From Azospirillaceae bacterium (GTDB lineage: Bacteria; Pseudomonadota; Alphaproteobacteria; Azospirillales; Azospirillaceae): a stretch of 64,000 nt of DNA. A program made the position numbers and the translations under genes. The notes beneath the pieces are model-generated. The model had not been told where the DNA came from. It saw nothing but the letters and a program-made list of their open reading frames with translations, and searched no databases. How positions within the stretch are numbered: the stretch's first letter is position 1; each line of letters begins with the position of its first letter. Location: assembly GCA_035645145.1 (NCBI GenBank), contig DASQNC010000016.1, positions 62,001-126,000 on the forward strand. Reading direction: 5' to 3'. Below are positions 24,542-34,031 of the stretch, piece after piece.

Positions 24542-25030
24542 ATGCTGAAGCGGATCAAGGCGCTACTGGACGAGTGGGATCAAGCCGCCGACCGGCCGGA
24601 CGACCGGCTGCCGGGCCGGCTGAACGCGTTGCAGGCGGCGGCGGCGGCACTGCTGGTCGAGGCCGCCCGCCAGGACGACACCATCTCCGGAACCGAGCGG
24701 CGGCGCATCGTGGACATGGCGAAGCGGCGTTTCCACTTGGCGGAGGACGAGGCGCAGGAGCTTCTGGCGCTGGCCGAGGCCGAGACGTCGGGCGCCGCTC
24801 ACCACTTCGACTATGTGCGGACCATCACCGACAAGTGCCCACCCGACCAGCGCGTCTGGATCATCGAGATGCTTTGGGAGGTGGCATACGCCGACGGTCG
24901 CCTGCACGACCTGGAAGCCAGCCTGTTGCGCCGCATCGGCGGCCTGCTCTATGTCTCCGACGCGGAACGCGGTGCCGCCCGGAAACGGGTGCTGCACCGG
25001 CTCGGCCTTCCGGACGAGGCCGGGCTATGA
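24542..25030 (+). CDS. TerB-like protein
   Basis: 162 residues; ATG 24542 has GGGAGG six bases upstream. It is an all-helical TerB-family protein with the typical acidic pattern: LVEAARQDDTISGTERRRI (first helix pair) and IIEMLWEVAYADGRLHDLEASLLRRI (second), the latter carrying the conserved DG..H/D..E positions thought to bind metal. The role of stand-alone TerB proteins of this type is poorly known; tellurite resistance should not be inferred. It precedes fdxA by 42 bp. Confidence 0.82.
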   Translation: MLKRIKALLDEWDQAADRPDDRLPGRLNALQAAAAALLVEAARQDDTISGTERRRIVDMAKRRFHLAEDEAQELLALAEAETSGAAHHFDYVRTITDKCPPDQRVWIIEMLWEVAYADGRLHDLEASLLRRIGGLLYVSDAERGAARKRVLHRLGLPDEAGL

Positions 25031-25072
25031 ACGACCGGCCCGAGCGGGAACCGGTCCTGTACGGAGAGTTGG

Positions 25073-25405
25073 ATGCCCTACGTCGTCACCGAAGCCTGCA
25101 TCAAGTGCAAATACACCGACTGCGTGGAAGTCTGTCCGGTGGACTGCTTCTACGAAGGCGAGAACATGCTGGCGATCCACCCCGACGAATGCATCGATTG
25201 CGGGGTGTGCGAGCCGGAGTGCCCGCCCGAGGCGATCATCCCGGACACGGGCCCGGACGGCGACCGCTGGCTGGAGGTGAACCGCCAGTATTCCGCCCAG
25301 TGGCCCAATCTCACGCGCAAGAAGGATCCCCTGCCCGAAGCCGAGGAGTTCCGGGGTGTGAAGGGCAAATTCGAAAAGCACTTCAGCCCCAAGGCCGGCG
25401 GCTGA
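25073..25405 (+). CDS. fdxA: 7Fe-8S ferredoxin FdxA
   Basis: 110 residues, a two-cluster ferredoxin of the Azotobacter FdI type. Cysteines at 9, 12, 17, 21 and 25 ([17 protein letters not shown]) and at 40, 43, 46 and 50 ([12 protein letters not shown]) arrange a 3Fe-4S and a 4Fe-4S cluster. The C-terminal extension ends in [12 protein letters not shown]. It is a cytoplasmic electron carrier. The fdxA-carD pairing is a conserved alphaproteobacterial neighbourhood, and carD follows 343 bp later. Confidence 0.95.
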   Translation: MPYVVTEACIKCKYTDCVEVCPVDCFYEGENMLAIHPDECIDCGVCEPECPPEAIIPDTGPDGDRWLEVNRQYSAQWPNLTRKKDPLPEAEEFRGVKGKFEKHFSPKAGG

Positions 25406-25748
25406 CACGCCGCCCCCAGCCCCTCTCGAGGACCGTCCGGTAGACCGCCCGGGAGCTGCCCAATGCCGAATCCGCATGGCCGCCATCCCGAATATGTAGG
25501 GCTCTATGCCCTTTGAGGCAAACCACCGGTCTTTGTGATCGCTTAGTTATACACTATATTACAAATTCGTGGCCATGGGGGTCCGCGCACCTGCGCGGCC
25601 GAACCTCTGTGTTCGGCTGGGCACCCAGCAGCACACGTCGCGCATAAGCCGGGCATGCGCCGCACGATCGCGGCGATGGCCTGCTTCGTTTCGGAATGGA
25701 CGGCCGGGCCCCCATATCCGGACGTACCGAGGAGAGTGAGAGCCGCAG
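25406..25748 (+). promoter_or_regulatory. 343-bp region holding the carD promoter
   Basis: No gene seen. The best promoter candidate is TTGTGA (25533-25538), 16 bp, TATATT (25555-25560), in the most AT-rich stretch for kilobases, 189 bp before the carD start. That leaves a long 5' untranslated leader with GAGGAGAGTGAG shortly before ATG 25749. No terminator hairpin with a T run was found after fdxA, so some read-through into carD is likely. Confidence 0.45.
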
Positions 25749-26252
25749 ATGCCGCAACAGCAAACCGAGTTCTCGCCGGGCGACTACGTTGTCTACCCCG
25801 CCCATGGCGTGGGCCGGGTGGACAGCATTGAAACCACGGAAATTGCCGGACAGCATGTCACGCTGTATGCCATCTCCTTCGAAAAGGAACGCATGCGGCT
25901 GAAGGTTCCGGTGGCCAAGGCGAAGGCCGCGGGGCTCCGGCGCATCTCCTCCGCCGACCGCATCAAGGCGGCGCTCGACACCCTCCAGGGCCGTTCCCGC
26001 GTGAAGCGCATCATGTGGAGCCGCCGCGCCCAGGAATACGAAGCGAAGATCAACTCCGGCGACCCGGTGTCGATCGCGGAGGTCGTTCGCGACCTTTACC
26101 GTCCGACGGACCAGCAGGAACAGTCCTACAGCGAACGGCAGATCTACCAGGCGGCTTTGGAGCGCCTGGCCCGTGAACTGGCCGCCGTCGAGAAGATCGA
26201 CGAGGTGAAGGCCACCGAACGCCTCACCCAGGTGCTCAACAAGGCCGCCTGA
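25749..26252 (+). CDS. carD: CarD/CdnL-family RNA polymerase-binding regulator
   Basis: 167 residues. The N-terminal RNA-polymerase-interacting domain (FSPGDYVVYPAHGVGRVDSIE at 7-27, then YAISFEKERMRLKVPV) binds the RNAP beta subunit. The helical C-terminal domain (~70-160, with MWSRRAQEYEAKINSGD and AEVVRDLYRP) contacts promoter DNA and stabilises open complexes at rRNA and housekeeping promoters. Length and motifs fit CdnL of alphaproteobacteria. It has its own upstream promoter candidate and a strong terminator. Confidence 0.95.
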   Translation: MPQQQTEFSPGDYVVYPAHGVGRVDSIETTEIAGQHVTLYAISFEKERMRLKVPVAKAKAAGLRRISSADRIKAALDTLQGRSRVKRIMWSRRAQEYEAKINSGDPVSIAEVVRDLYRPTDQQEQSYSERQIYQAALERLARELAAVEKIDEVKATERLTQVLNKAA

Positions 26253-26284
26253 ACGTCGGCCCCTCGTCCGTCCAGGTTTTCGTG

Positions 26285-26315
26285 CCGCGCGCTGTCTCAG
26301 CGCGCGGTTTTTTTT
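26285..26315 (+). terminator. strong intrinsic terminator of carD
   Basis: Perfect 10-bp stem CCGCGCGCTG / CAGCGCGCGG with a 3-base loop, directly followed by eight T residues, 33 bp after the carD stop. It is the clearest Rho-independent terminator in the window. Confidence 0.93.
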
Positions 26316-26408
26316 GCCCAATCGCCTGGAAGGAGAGGGATTATTCGAACATTCGCGCATTGCGCGCAAAACACGCCTAAAGTACTGATAACGGTCTCGA
26401 CAAAAGGG

Positions 26409-28070
26409 GTGACCGTCTTGCTGGAGCGCTACCGCCTTCTTGCGTTGGCGTTCGCGAGCGCCGACTTCCTGTTCGAGATCGACGCGGATGGGAGGGTGAG
26501 CTTCGCCCTCGGCGCGACCACCACCCTGACGAAAAAGCTCGACACCCAGCTTCCCGGAACCGCCTGGACCGACTTGTTCGATCCCGGCGATGTGCCACTG
26601 GTCGAGGAACAGCTCCGATCACTGGGCGTGGGCAGCCGCAGCAGCCCGATCGTGGTGCGCATGGCCGCGACCGGCCCGGATGGAACCGCACGGCGCGCCT
26701 TGTTCTCGGCCTGCCGGATGAAGGAGCTCGGGAACCGGATCGCCTGCGCGGTGTCGCAGGCATCAATGGCATCCCTGGCGGCCATTTCGACTCCCGCCCG
26801 CCGGCACGACACCGAAACCCAGGTCCTGGACCAGAAATCCTTTCAGGAGGCTGCGGCCGACATCCTCCAGGCGGCGTCGGCGTCGGACCGCCAACTGGAA
26901 ATGACGCTGCTCGAACTCCCCGCGCTCGACTCGATGCGCAGCCGCCTGTCCGAAACCCAGGCCGCGGATCTGAGCCGACGGATCGGCGTGCTTCTGCGCA
27001 GCGCCGCGGCGGATGGCCAGACCGTCGGCCGGCTGGGCCCGAACCGTTTCGGCCTGGTGCACGAACGCGGCGTCGATACGGCCGATGTGGCCAAGCGCCT
27101 GGGTGCCCTGCCGGAGCAGGTGGCCCCCGGCTCCGGCACCCTGGCGGTCGAACGGACCGGGATATCGCTGTCCGCGCCGAACCTGAGCCCGGAGGAAAGC
27201 GTCCGGGCGCTCCGTTACGCCATCAACAAGTTTGCGGCCCTGCCCCCCGGCGAGATGCCCCCGGCTTCGCTGGGCGAAGCGTTGGATGCCATGGTCGCCG
27301 AGACGGTCCAGCGGGTCCGCAGCTTCGACACCATCGTCCGCGACAACCAATTCCAATTGGCGTACCAGCCCATCGTGTCCCTGGCCACGGGTGTGGTCCA
27401 CCACTACGAAGTCCTGGCGCGGTTCCCAGAGGGCAAGGGCCCCGGCGAATTGATCGCGTTCGCCGAGGAAATCGGCATCGTCGAGCGGTTCGATCTGGCG
27501 GTCATCCAGAAGGCCATCGCCAAGCTGCGCACCACGCCGCCGGACGTTGCCTTCGCCATCAACGTCTCCGGCCGTTCCATCGAAAACCCTGTGTTCGTGA
27601 AGTGCCTGATACCGTTGCTCGAGGCGAACAAGGACCTGGCGAGGCGCATCGACATCGAACTGACCGAGAGCGCCGAACTGAACCGGCTGCCGGATGTGGA
27701 CACCGTCTTGCAGCAGATCCGCCGGCTGGGCTATCGCGTTTGCCTGGACGATTTCGGCGCCGGCTCCGCCTCGTTCCAGTACCTGCAGGCGTTGCGTATC
27801 GACGTGGTGAAGATCGACGGCGCCTACATCCGCCGGATGGGCACATCCAAACGCGACGATATCATGCTCGCCGGCATCATCCGCCTTTGCTCGGACATGG
27901 GCATCGCCACCGTCGCCGAGATGGTCGAAACCCCGTTCCAGGCCGAGCAGCTTCGCAAGTTCGGCGTGAATTACGCCCAGGGTTACCTGTTCGGCAAACC
28001 CGACCCCCACCTGCCTTCGGACGCCCGCTCGGCCCGACGCGCGGACAACGACATCGTCCGCGCCCGCTGA
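26409..28070 (+). CDS. EAL-domain protein with degenerate N-terminal sensory/GGDEF-like region
   Basis: 553 residues from GTG 26409; TTG 26418 is better spaced from AAGGGG and may be the true start. Residues ~10-115 look PAS-like, ~140-290 a diguanylate-cyclase-like fold without any GGDEF motif, and ~300-540 an EAL domain. EAL key residues are kept: ExLxR as EVLAR, FAINVSGRS (Asn), IELTES (Glu), LDDFGAG (Asp-Asp), VVKIDG (Lys), AEMVET (Glu) and QGYLFGKP (Gln). It is therefore a plausible c-di-GMP phosphodiesterase. It is soluble and monocistronic after the carD terminator. Confidence 0.88.
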   Translation: MTVLLERYRLLALAFASADFLFEIDADGRVSFALGATTTLTKKLDTQLPGTAWTDLFDPGDVPLVEEQLRSLGVGSRSSPIVVRMAATGPDGTARRALFSACRMKELGNRIACAVSQASMASLAAISTPARRHDTETQVLDQKSFQEAAADILQAASASDRQLEMTLLELPALDSMRSRLSETQAADLSRRIGVLLRSAAADGQTVGRLGPNRFGLVHERGVDTADVAKRLGALPEQVAPGSGTLAVERTGISLSAPNLSPEESVRALRYAINKFAALPPGEMPPASLGEALDAMVAETVQRVRSFDTIVRDNQFQLAYQPIVSLATGVVHHYEVLARFPEGKGPGELIAFAEEIGIVERFDLAVIQKAIAKLRTTPPDVAFAINVSGRSIENPVFVKCLIPLLEANKDLARRIDIELTESAELNRLPDVDTVLQQIRRLGYRVCLDDFGAGSASFQYLQALRIDVVKIDGAYIRRMGTSKRDDIMLAGIIRLCSDMGIATVAEMVETPFQAEQLRKFGVNYAQGYLFGKPDPHLPSDARSARRADNDIVRAR

Positions 28071-28222
28071 AGAGATCCGGGCCGCGGCCCACCCTCGAAC
28101 GGCAGAGGACGGAACCATGGATCCGGCGCGATATTGATCCGTGTCGGTGCGAGGCGGCCGTCGCTGCTCGAAGCCTGGCCGCACCAGCCGCCGGCCCGTG
28201 CGCCCCCTGCCCTGGAAATCCC

Positions 28223-30958
28223 ATGACCGTCCGGAACCTGGACCATGTGCTGAAGCCCGCGTCCATCGCGCTGATCGGCGCCAGCCGGAAGCCGCGGTCG
28301 ATCGGCCAAGTGGTCGCACGCAACCTGTTCACCGCCGGCTTCGACGGACCGATCATGCCGGTGAATCCGCACGAGCGGTCGATCGAAGGCGTCCTGACCT
28401 ATCCGGACATTGCCTCACTCCCGGTCACACCGGACCTTGCGGTGATCGCCACCCCGCCGCACACGGTTCCGGCGCTGATCGACGAGCTGGGCCGCCGGGG
28501 CACGAAGGCCGCGGTGGTCATCACCGCCGGCTTCGGCGAGGGCGGGGCCGCCGCCCATGTCCAGGGCAAGGAGCTGGAGCAGCGGCTGCTCGACGCGGCC
28601 AAACCGCACCTGTTGCGCGTGGTGGGACCGAACTGCCTGGGCGTTGTCGTCCCGGGCCGGGGCATCAACGCCAGCTTCTGCCACGTGGCCCCGAAACCGG
28701 GCGACATCGCCTTTCTCGCCCAGTCGGGCGCGGTCCTGACCTCGGTGGTGGACTGGGCCGCCGCCAGGGGGATCGGCTTCTCCCACCTGGTCTCGCTGGG
28801 CGACATGGCCGATGTCGATTTCGGCGACCTGTTGGACTACCTGGCGCAGGAGGCGGGCGTCCGGGCGATCCTGCTCTATGTCGAGGCGATCAAGCACGCG
28901 CGCAAATTCATGAGCGCCGCCCGCACCGCCGCCCGGGCCAAGCCGGTCATCGTCATCAAGGCGGGCCGCAGCGAAGAGGCGGCCAGGGCCGCGGCTTCGC
29001 ATACGGGCGCCCTGGCCGGATCGGACGCCGTCTACGACGCCGCGTTCCGGCGGGCCGGCATGCTGCGCGTGGACGATCTGGACGAGTTGTTCGACGCGGT
29101 GGAGACGCTGGCCAGCGGCGTGCAGATCCGGGGCGACCGCCTTGCCATCCTGACCAACGGCGGCGGCATCGGCGTGCTGGCCACCGACACCCTGGTGGAA
29201 CAGGGCGGCCGGCTGGCGCAACTGGATCCCGCGACCATCGAGACGCTGGACACGGCGTTGCCGCCGACCTGGAGCCATGGCAACCCGGTGGACATCATCG
29301 GCGATGCGCCGGGCAAACGCTATGCCGACGCGCTGAAGGCGCTGATGGCCGACCCCAACGCCGATGCGGTGCTCGCACTCAACTGCCCGACGGCGGTGGC
29401 CGATCCGACCGATGCCGCCCGCGCGGTGGTGGAGGCGTTCGAGGCGGTGCCGCGGAGCCAACGCAAACCGCTTCTGACCAGCTGGCTCGGCGAACACGCG
29501 GCGGCCGAGGCGCGGCGCCACTTCGCCCGCCACCACGTCCCGACCCACGAGACACCGAACAAAGCGGTGCGCGCCTTCATGCACCTCGTCCACTACCGGC
29601 GGAACCAGGAGCTTCTGATGGAGACGCCGCCGTCGGTCTCGGGCGAGTTCGAGACCGACATGGCGGCGGTGCGGGCCGTGCTGCAACCGGCCTTGGACGA
29701 GGGCCGCGCGTGGCTGAGCGAGGACGAGGCCAAGATCGTTCTCAAGGCGTACGGGGTCCCGGTGGTGGAGACGGTCCGGGCCACCGGCATCGAGGCGGCG
29801 GCCGAGGCGGCGGCGCGCATCGGCGGGGCGGTGGCACTGAAGATCCTGTCGCCCGACATCACCCACAAGTCCGATGTCGGCGGCGTGGCCCTCCACCTCA
29901 TGGGCGCGGACGCGGTGCGGACCGAGGCCGCGGCGATGCTCGAGCGGGTGCGGGCGATCAAGCCGGACGCCCGCATCACCGGCTTCACCGTGCAGGAGAT
30001 GGCGCAAAAGCCCGATGCCCACGAACTGATCGTCGGCATGGTCGAGGACATCCTGTTCGGCCCGGTCCTGCTCTTCGGCCAGGGCGGGACCGCGGTGGAG
30101 GTGTTGCAGGACAGGGCGTTGGGCCTGCCGCCGCTGAACATGAACCTGGCCCGGTCCATGATCGGCGAGACCCGGGTGTCGCGGCTCCTGATGGGGTACC
30201 GGTCCCGCCCGCCCGCGCGCATCGACGACATCGCATGCACGCTCATCCGGATCTCGCAACTCGTCAGCGACTTTCCCGAAATCGCGGAGCTGGACATCAA
30301 TCCGCTGTTCGCCGACCACGAAGGGGTGCTGGCGCTGGACGCGCGCATCCGGGTCGCCCGGCCGCAGCTTCCGGGTTCGGCCCGCCTCGCCATACGGCCC
30401 TATCCCAAACGCCTGGAAAAGCCGATCCGCCTGCAGGACGGGACGGACCTGTTCCTGCGCCCGATCCGGCCCGAGGACGAACCCCTGATCCACGACATGT
30501 TCGCGCGGCTGACGCCCGAGGACATACGGCTGCGTTTCTTCGCGCCGATGAAACGCCTGTCCCACCCGGCCGCCGCGCGCCTGACGCAGATCGACTACGA
30601 TCGCGAAATGGCCCTGGTCGCCGTGAAGCGGGGCGGGGGCCGGGACGGCGCGGACGAAATCCTCGGGGTCGTCCGCATCACCGCGGACCCGGACAACACA
30701 AAGGCGGAATACGCGGTGCTGGTGCGCTCGGACATGAAGGGCCGCGGGCTCGGCTACCTCCTGATGCGCGAAATCCTGGACTACGCCCGCAACCGCGGCA
30801 TCGGGACCGTGTTCGGCCAAGTGCTCCGCGAGAACGTCAACATGCTGCGGATGGCCGGGGAATTGGGCTTCCACCGCCACGACGATCCGCAGGATCCCGG
30901 CTTGGTCGAGGTGGAGATCGACTTGGCCCGCATGCCGGCCTGGACCGCGGCCCAGTAG
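28223..30958 (+). CDS. Pat/YfiQ-like acyl-CoA synthetase (ADP-forming) fused to GNAT acetyltransferase
   Basis: 911 residues. Order: CoA-binding Rossmann domain (~8-100, SIALIGASRKPRSIG), succinyl-CoA-ligase-like domains (~130-450) with the phospho-His-type segment SHTGALAGSD, an ATP-grasp domain (~480-700, LSEDEAKIVLKAYGVPV, VALKILSPDITHKSDVGGV), and a C-terminal GNAT domain (~735-900, VLVRSDMKGRGLGYLLMREIL). This is the arrangement of protein lysine acetyltransferases Pat/YfiQ, which acetylate acetyl-CoA synthetase and other metabolic enzymes; in that family the synthetase part is often only regulatory. The retained His means catalytic activity is not excluded. It stands alone, 152 bp after the EAL gene. 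Confidence 0.92.
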   Translation: MTVRNLDHVLKPASIALIGASRKPRSIGQVVARNLFTAGFDGPIMPVNPHERSIEGVLTYPDIASLPVTPDLAVIATPPHTVPALIDELGRRGTKAAVVITAGFGEGGAAAHVQGKELEQRLLDAAKPHLLRVVGPNCLGVVVPGRGINASFCHVAPKPGDIAFLAQSGAVLTSVVDWAAARGIGFSHLVSLGDMADVDFGDLLDYLAQEAGVRAILLYVEAIKHARKFMSAARTAARAKPVIVIKAGRSEEAARAAASHTGALAGSDAVYDAAFRRAGMLRVDDLDELFDAVETLASGVQIRGDRLAILTNGGGIGVLATDTLVEQGGRLAQLDPATIETLDTALPPTWSHGNPVDIIGDAPGKRYADALKALMADPNADAVLALNCPTAVADPTDAARAVVEAFEAVPRSQRKPLLTSWLGEHAAAEARRHFARHHVPTHETPNKAVRAFMHLVHYRRNQELLMETPPSVSGEFETDMAAVRAVLQPALDEGRAWLSEDEAKIVLKAYGVPVVETVRATGIEAAAEAAARIGGAVALKILSPDITHKSDVGGVALHLMGADAVRTEAAAMLERVRAIKPDARITGFTVQEMAQKPDAHELIVGMVEDILFGPVLLFGQGGTAVEVLQDRALGLPPLNMNLARSMIGETRVSRLLMGYRSRPPARIDDIACTLIRISQLVSDFPEIAELDINPLFADHEGVLALDARIRVARPQLPGSARLAIRPYPKRLEKPIRLQDGTDLFLRPIRPEDEPLIHDMFARLTPEDIRLRFFAPMKRLSHPAAARLTQIDYDREMALVAVKRGGGRDGADEILGVVRITADPDNTKAEYAVLVRSDMKGRGLGYLLMREILDYARNRGIGTVFGQVLRENVNMLRMAGELGFHRHDDPQDPGLVEVEIDLARMPAWTAAQ

Positions 30959-30980
30959 GGGACCGCAGACCGGCGCGCCG

Positions 30981-31319
30981 TTACTTCCCGGTGCGGACCT
31001 TGGTCTCCAGACTCCGGATCATCGGACCGACATCGACCCCGTTGACCAGGAGCTTGCCGTCCGGCCGGGTCTCGATGCGGTAGGTGCGGGCCGCCCCCTC
31101 CTGCTTGCCGACCAGCGACAGGACCGACAAGGCGGCCAGCAGGCCGACCTGCTCCTTGCCGCCGTACGCTTCGCGGGCCTTCAGCACATCGATGGCCTGC
31201 TCAAGGCCCGTGATCGTCACCGTGGCCGAGGATCCCCCCTGGGCCAGGACGGGCGTGGCCGTCATCGCACCGCACAGGATGGCGGCGATGGCTGCGTTGC
31301 GGACAGGACGGGAGGGCAT
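30981..31319 (-). CDS. small secreted hypothetical protein, 112 residues
   Basis: Unknown family. It has a clear signal peptide (RNAAIAAILCGAMTATPVLAQ, cleavage after AQG at ~27). The mature ~85 residues contain VTITGLEQAIDVLKAREAYGGKEQ, a hydrophobic stretch (LLAALSVLSLVG) and a small beta-rich end (YRIETRPDGKLLVNGVDVGPMI). It is probably periplasmic. It converges on the Pat-like gene (22-bp gap) and is divergent from the helicase at 31488. Confidence 0.65.
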   Translation of the reverse strand: MPSRPVRNAAIAAILCGAMTATPVLAQGGSSATVTITGLEQAIDVLKAREAYGGKEQVGLLAALSVLSLVGKQEGAARTYRIETRPDGKLLVNGVDVGPMIRSLETKVRTGK

Positions 31320-31487
31320 GGGCTGACCCCGAACGAAGAGGAAGACTTCGCTTCTGCACGGACGGACCGATCATGTCCAGTGATCGTCGGGGCCAACCCC
31401 GCCATTCCGGCATGGAGCCCCATCGCTGCGGCGAAGGGCCGCCGCGGTACCCTTGCAAGGCAGCGAAGCGCACCCAATGGTGTTTGC

Positions 31488-34031
31488 ATGAACATGGCCC
31501 CGCACGGTCCCCTCGCTGCACCCGGCCGGGTCGTCGCCGTCCTCGGCCCGACGAACACCGGGAAGACGCACTTCGCCATCGAACGGATGCTCGCGCATCG
31601 GACCGGCATGATCGGGTTCCCGCTGCGGCTGCTGGCGCGCGAGAACTACGACAAGATCGTCAAGCTGAAGGGGGCACGGTCGGTGGCGCTCGTCACCGGC
31701 GAGGAGAAGATCGTCCCCCCCGAAGCGCGCTGGTTCGTCTGCACGGTCGAATCGATGCCGCTCGACCGCACCGTCGCCTTCCTGGCGGTGGACGAGATCC
31801 AGCTTTGCGCCGACCCCGAACGCGGCCACATCTTCACCGACCGGCTGCTGCACGCCCGCGGCTACGAGGAGACCATGCTGCTGGGCGCGGAAACGATCCG
31901 GCCGCTGATCGCCAAGCTGGTGCCGGGGACCGAGTTCATCACCCGGCCGCGCCTGTCGCAGCTCACCTACGCCGGGTACAAGAAGCTGACGCGCCTGCCG
32001 CCGCGCTCGGCCGTGGTCGCCTTTTCGGCCGCCGACGTCTATTCGCTGGCCGAACTGATCCGCCGTCAGCGCGGCGGCACCGCCGTCGTCCTGGGGGCGC
32101 TGAGCCCGCGCACACGCAATGCGCAGGTGGCCCTCTACCAGGCGGGCGAAGTGGACTACCTCGTGGCGACCGACGCCATCGGGATGGGGCTGAACATGGA
32201 CGTCGACCATGTCGCCTTCGCCCGCACGATCAAGTTCGACGGTCAGAACGCCCGTCGCCTGCGTCCGACCGAGGTGGCGCAGATCGCCGGCCGCGCCGGC
32301 CGGCACATGTCCAACGGCACCTTCGGCGTCACCGACGAGGTGGACGGGCTGTCGCCCGAAGTGGTCGTGGCGGTGGAAAACCACACGTTCGAGTCCCTGA
32401 AGGCGCTGGCCTGGCGCAACAGCGATCTGGATTTCCGGTCGCCCCAGCAGCTCCTTCGTTCGCTGGAACGCCGCCCCCCGCGCGAGGAACTGGTCCGCAT
32501 GCGGGATGCGGACGACCATCTGGCCCTGGCGGCACTGATCCAGGACGGCCAGGTGCTGGACATGGCCAAACGCCCGGCCGACGTGCGCCTGCTTTGGGAC
32601 GTTTGCCAAATCCCCGATTTCCGGAAGATCCTGTCCGACGCGCACACCCGCCTTCTGGCGCAGGTCTACCGGCATCTGATGAGCAACCAGGGCCGCCTGC
32701 CCACCGACTGGGTCGCCCAGCAGGTCGAACGCCTGGAGCGCACCGAGGGCGACATCGATGCGCTGATCTCCCGACTGGCGCACACCCGCACCTGGACCTA
32801 TGTCTCTTTCCGTCCCCAGTGGCTGGAGGACCCGGCGCACTGGCAGGACCGCACCCGCGCGATCGAGGACAAGCTGTCGGACGCCTTGCACGAGCGGCTG
32901 ACCCAGCGCTTCATCGACAAGCGGTCGGCGATGCTGGTGCGGTCGCTCGCCAGTGGTGCGAACCTGCTGGGAGCCGTGAACGCGAAGGGCGAGGTGCTGG
33001 TGGAAGGTCACACGGTCGGCAAGCTGGACGGTTTCCGGTTCGCACTGGATCCCGATGTCACGGGCGAGGACGCGCGCGCCGCCATGAGCGCGGCACGCCG
33101 GGCGATGAAGGACGAAATCACCCGCCGCGTGAGGATGTTGGAGGACGCCCCCGACTCCGACATCCACATCCACGACGACGGGACCATCACCTGGAACGGG
33201 CATGGGGCCGGCGGCGGGAGCGATGACGAAACCGGGGGTGCGGTCGCCCGGCTGGCGTCCGGAGCCGGCCCGTTGCAGCCCGCCTTCGCCGGCTTCCACG
33301 ACGATCTGCTGGATCCCGGTCAGCGGGACCGGGTGTCCAAGCGCCTGCAAAGGCGGCTGGACACCGAAGTGGCCAAGGTGCTGGCACCGCTGGAACGGCT
33401 GCGCCAAGCGGATCTGGGCGGACCTGCGCGCGGGCTGGCGTTCCAGTTGGTGGAAGCCCTGGGCGCCCTGCCCCGTGCACCGCTGGAGTCGCTTCTGGGC
33501 AGCCTGAAACGTGCCGACCGGCAGGCGCTGGGGCGGCTGGGGGTGGAAACGGGCGCCAGCTTCGTCTACCTGCCGGCCCTGCTCAAACCGCGTCCGGCCG
33601 CGCTCAAGGCCCTGCTGTGGTCCGTGTGGAAGGGGCTGCCGCTGCCCGCGCCGCTGCCGCCGCCGGGCCGGGTGTCGGTTACGGCCGATGCGGGAATCGC
33701 GCCCCAGCTCCATCAGGTGATCGGCTTCCCGGTGATCGGACCGCTGGCCATCCGCATCGACATCCGCGAGCGGTTCGAGCGGCGCCTGCATGCCGAATTC
33801 AAGACCGGCGTGCTGCAGGCGACGCCGCAACTGGCCAGCTCCATCGGTGCCTCGCCCGACGAACTGCCCCTGGTCATGGAGGCGCTGGGCTGGAAGCCGG
33901 TCGTGGGTCCGGACGGCCAATCCATCGTGTGGCGGCGCAGGACCGCGAAGAAGCCGCGGCCGAAGCCGCAGGCACCGCCGCCGGCCGACCACCCGTTCGC
34001 CGTCCTGCGCGCCCTGGACGGCCCCCGTTGA
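31488..34031 (+). CDS. Suv3-like DExH helicase
   Basis: 847 residues from ATG 31488 (ATG 31494 is close by). An SF2 helicase of the mitochondrial SUV3 type: Walker A GPTNTGKTHFA (~20-30), motif II DEIQLC (~102-107), motif V/VI TDAIGMGLNMDVD and QIAGRAGRH. The C-terminal ~350 residues contain the Suv3 C-terminal helical part and a low-complexity Lys/Arg/Pro tail. In mitochondria Suv3 unwinds RNA for degradation; the bacterial homologue is thought to act on RNA. Its stop overlaps the S4 gene start, a conserved pairing in alphaproteobacteria. Confidence 0.9.
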   Translation: MNMAPHGPLAAPGRVVAVLGPTNTGKTHFAIERMLAHRTGMIGFPLRLLARENYDKIVKLKGARSVALVTGEEKIVPPEARWFVCTVESMPLDRTVAFLAVDEIQLCADPERGHIFTDRLLHARGYEETMLLGAETIRPLIAKLVPGTEFITRPRLSQLTYAGYKKLTRLPPRSAVVAFSAADVYSLAELIRRQRGGTAVVLGALSPRTRNAQVALYQAGEVDYLVATDAIGMGLNMDVDHVAFARTIKFDGQNARRLRPTEVAQIAGRAGRHMSNGTFGVTDEVDGLSPEVVVAVENHTFESLKALAWRNSDLDFRSPQQLLRSLERRPPREELVRMRDADDHLALAALIQDGQVLDMAKRPADVRLLWDVCQIPDFRKILSDAHTRLLAQVYRHLMSNQGRLPTDWVAQQVERLERTEGDIDALISRLAHTRTWTYVSFRPQWLEDPAHWQDRTRAIEDKLSDALHERLTQRFIDKRSAMLVRSLASGANLLGAVNAKGEVLVEGHTVGKLDGFRFALDPDVTGEDARAAMSAARRAMKDEITRRVRMLEDAPDSDIHIHDDGTITWNGHGAGGGSDDETGGAVARLASGAGPLQPAFAGFHDDLLDPGQRDRVSKRLQRRLDTEVAKVLAPLERLRQADLGGPARGLAFQLVEALGALPRAPLESLLGSLKRADRQALGRLGVETGASFVYLPALLKPRPAALKALLWSVWKGLPLPAPLPPPGRVSVTADAGIAPQLHQVIGFPVIGPLAIRIDIRERFERRLHAEFKTGVLQATPQLASSIGASPDELPLVMEALGWKPVVGPDGQSIVWRRRTAKKPRPKPQAPPPADHPFAVLRALDGPR

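Noticed and set aside
24542-25030. Tellurite-resistance function for the TerB-like gene
   Set aside because: No other ter genes are nearby; a TerB fold alone does not indicate tellurite resistance.
28415-30880. 821-codon open frame on the minus strand opposite the Pat-like gene
   Set aside because: It is the antisense shadow of a strongly coding high-GC gene; its translation is His/Arg/Gln-rich with no domain, whereas the plus-strand frame gives clear motifs.
33617-34027. Longer S4 protein starting inside the helicase gene
   Set aside because: The in-frame upstream part is the shadow of helicase sequence; the S4 domain begins soon after the TTG at 34028.
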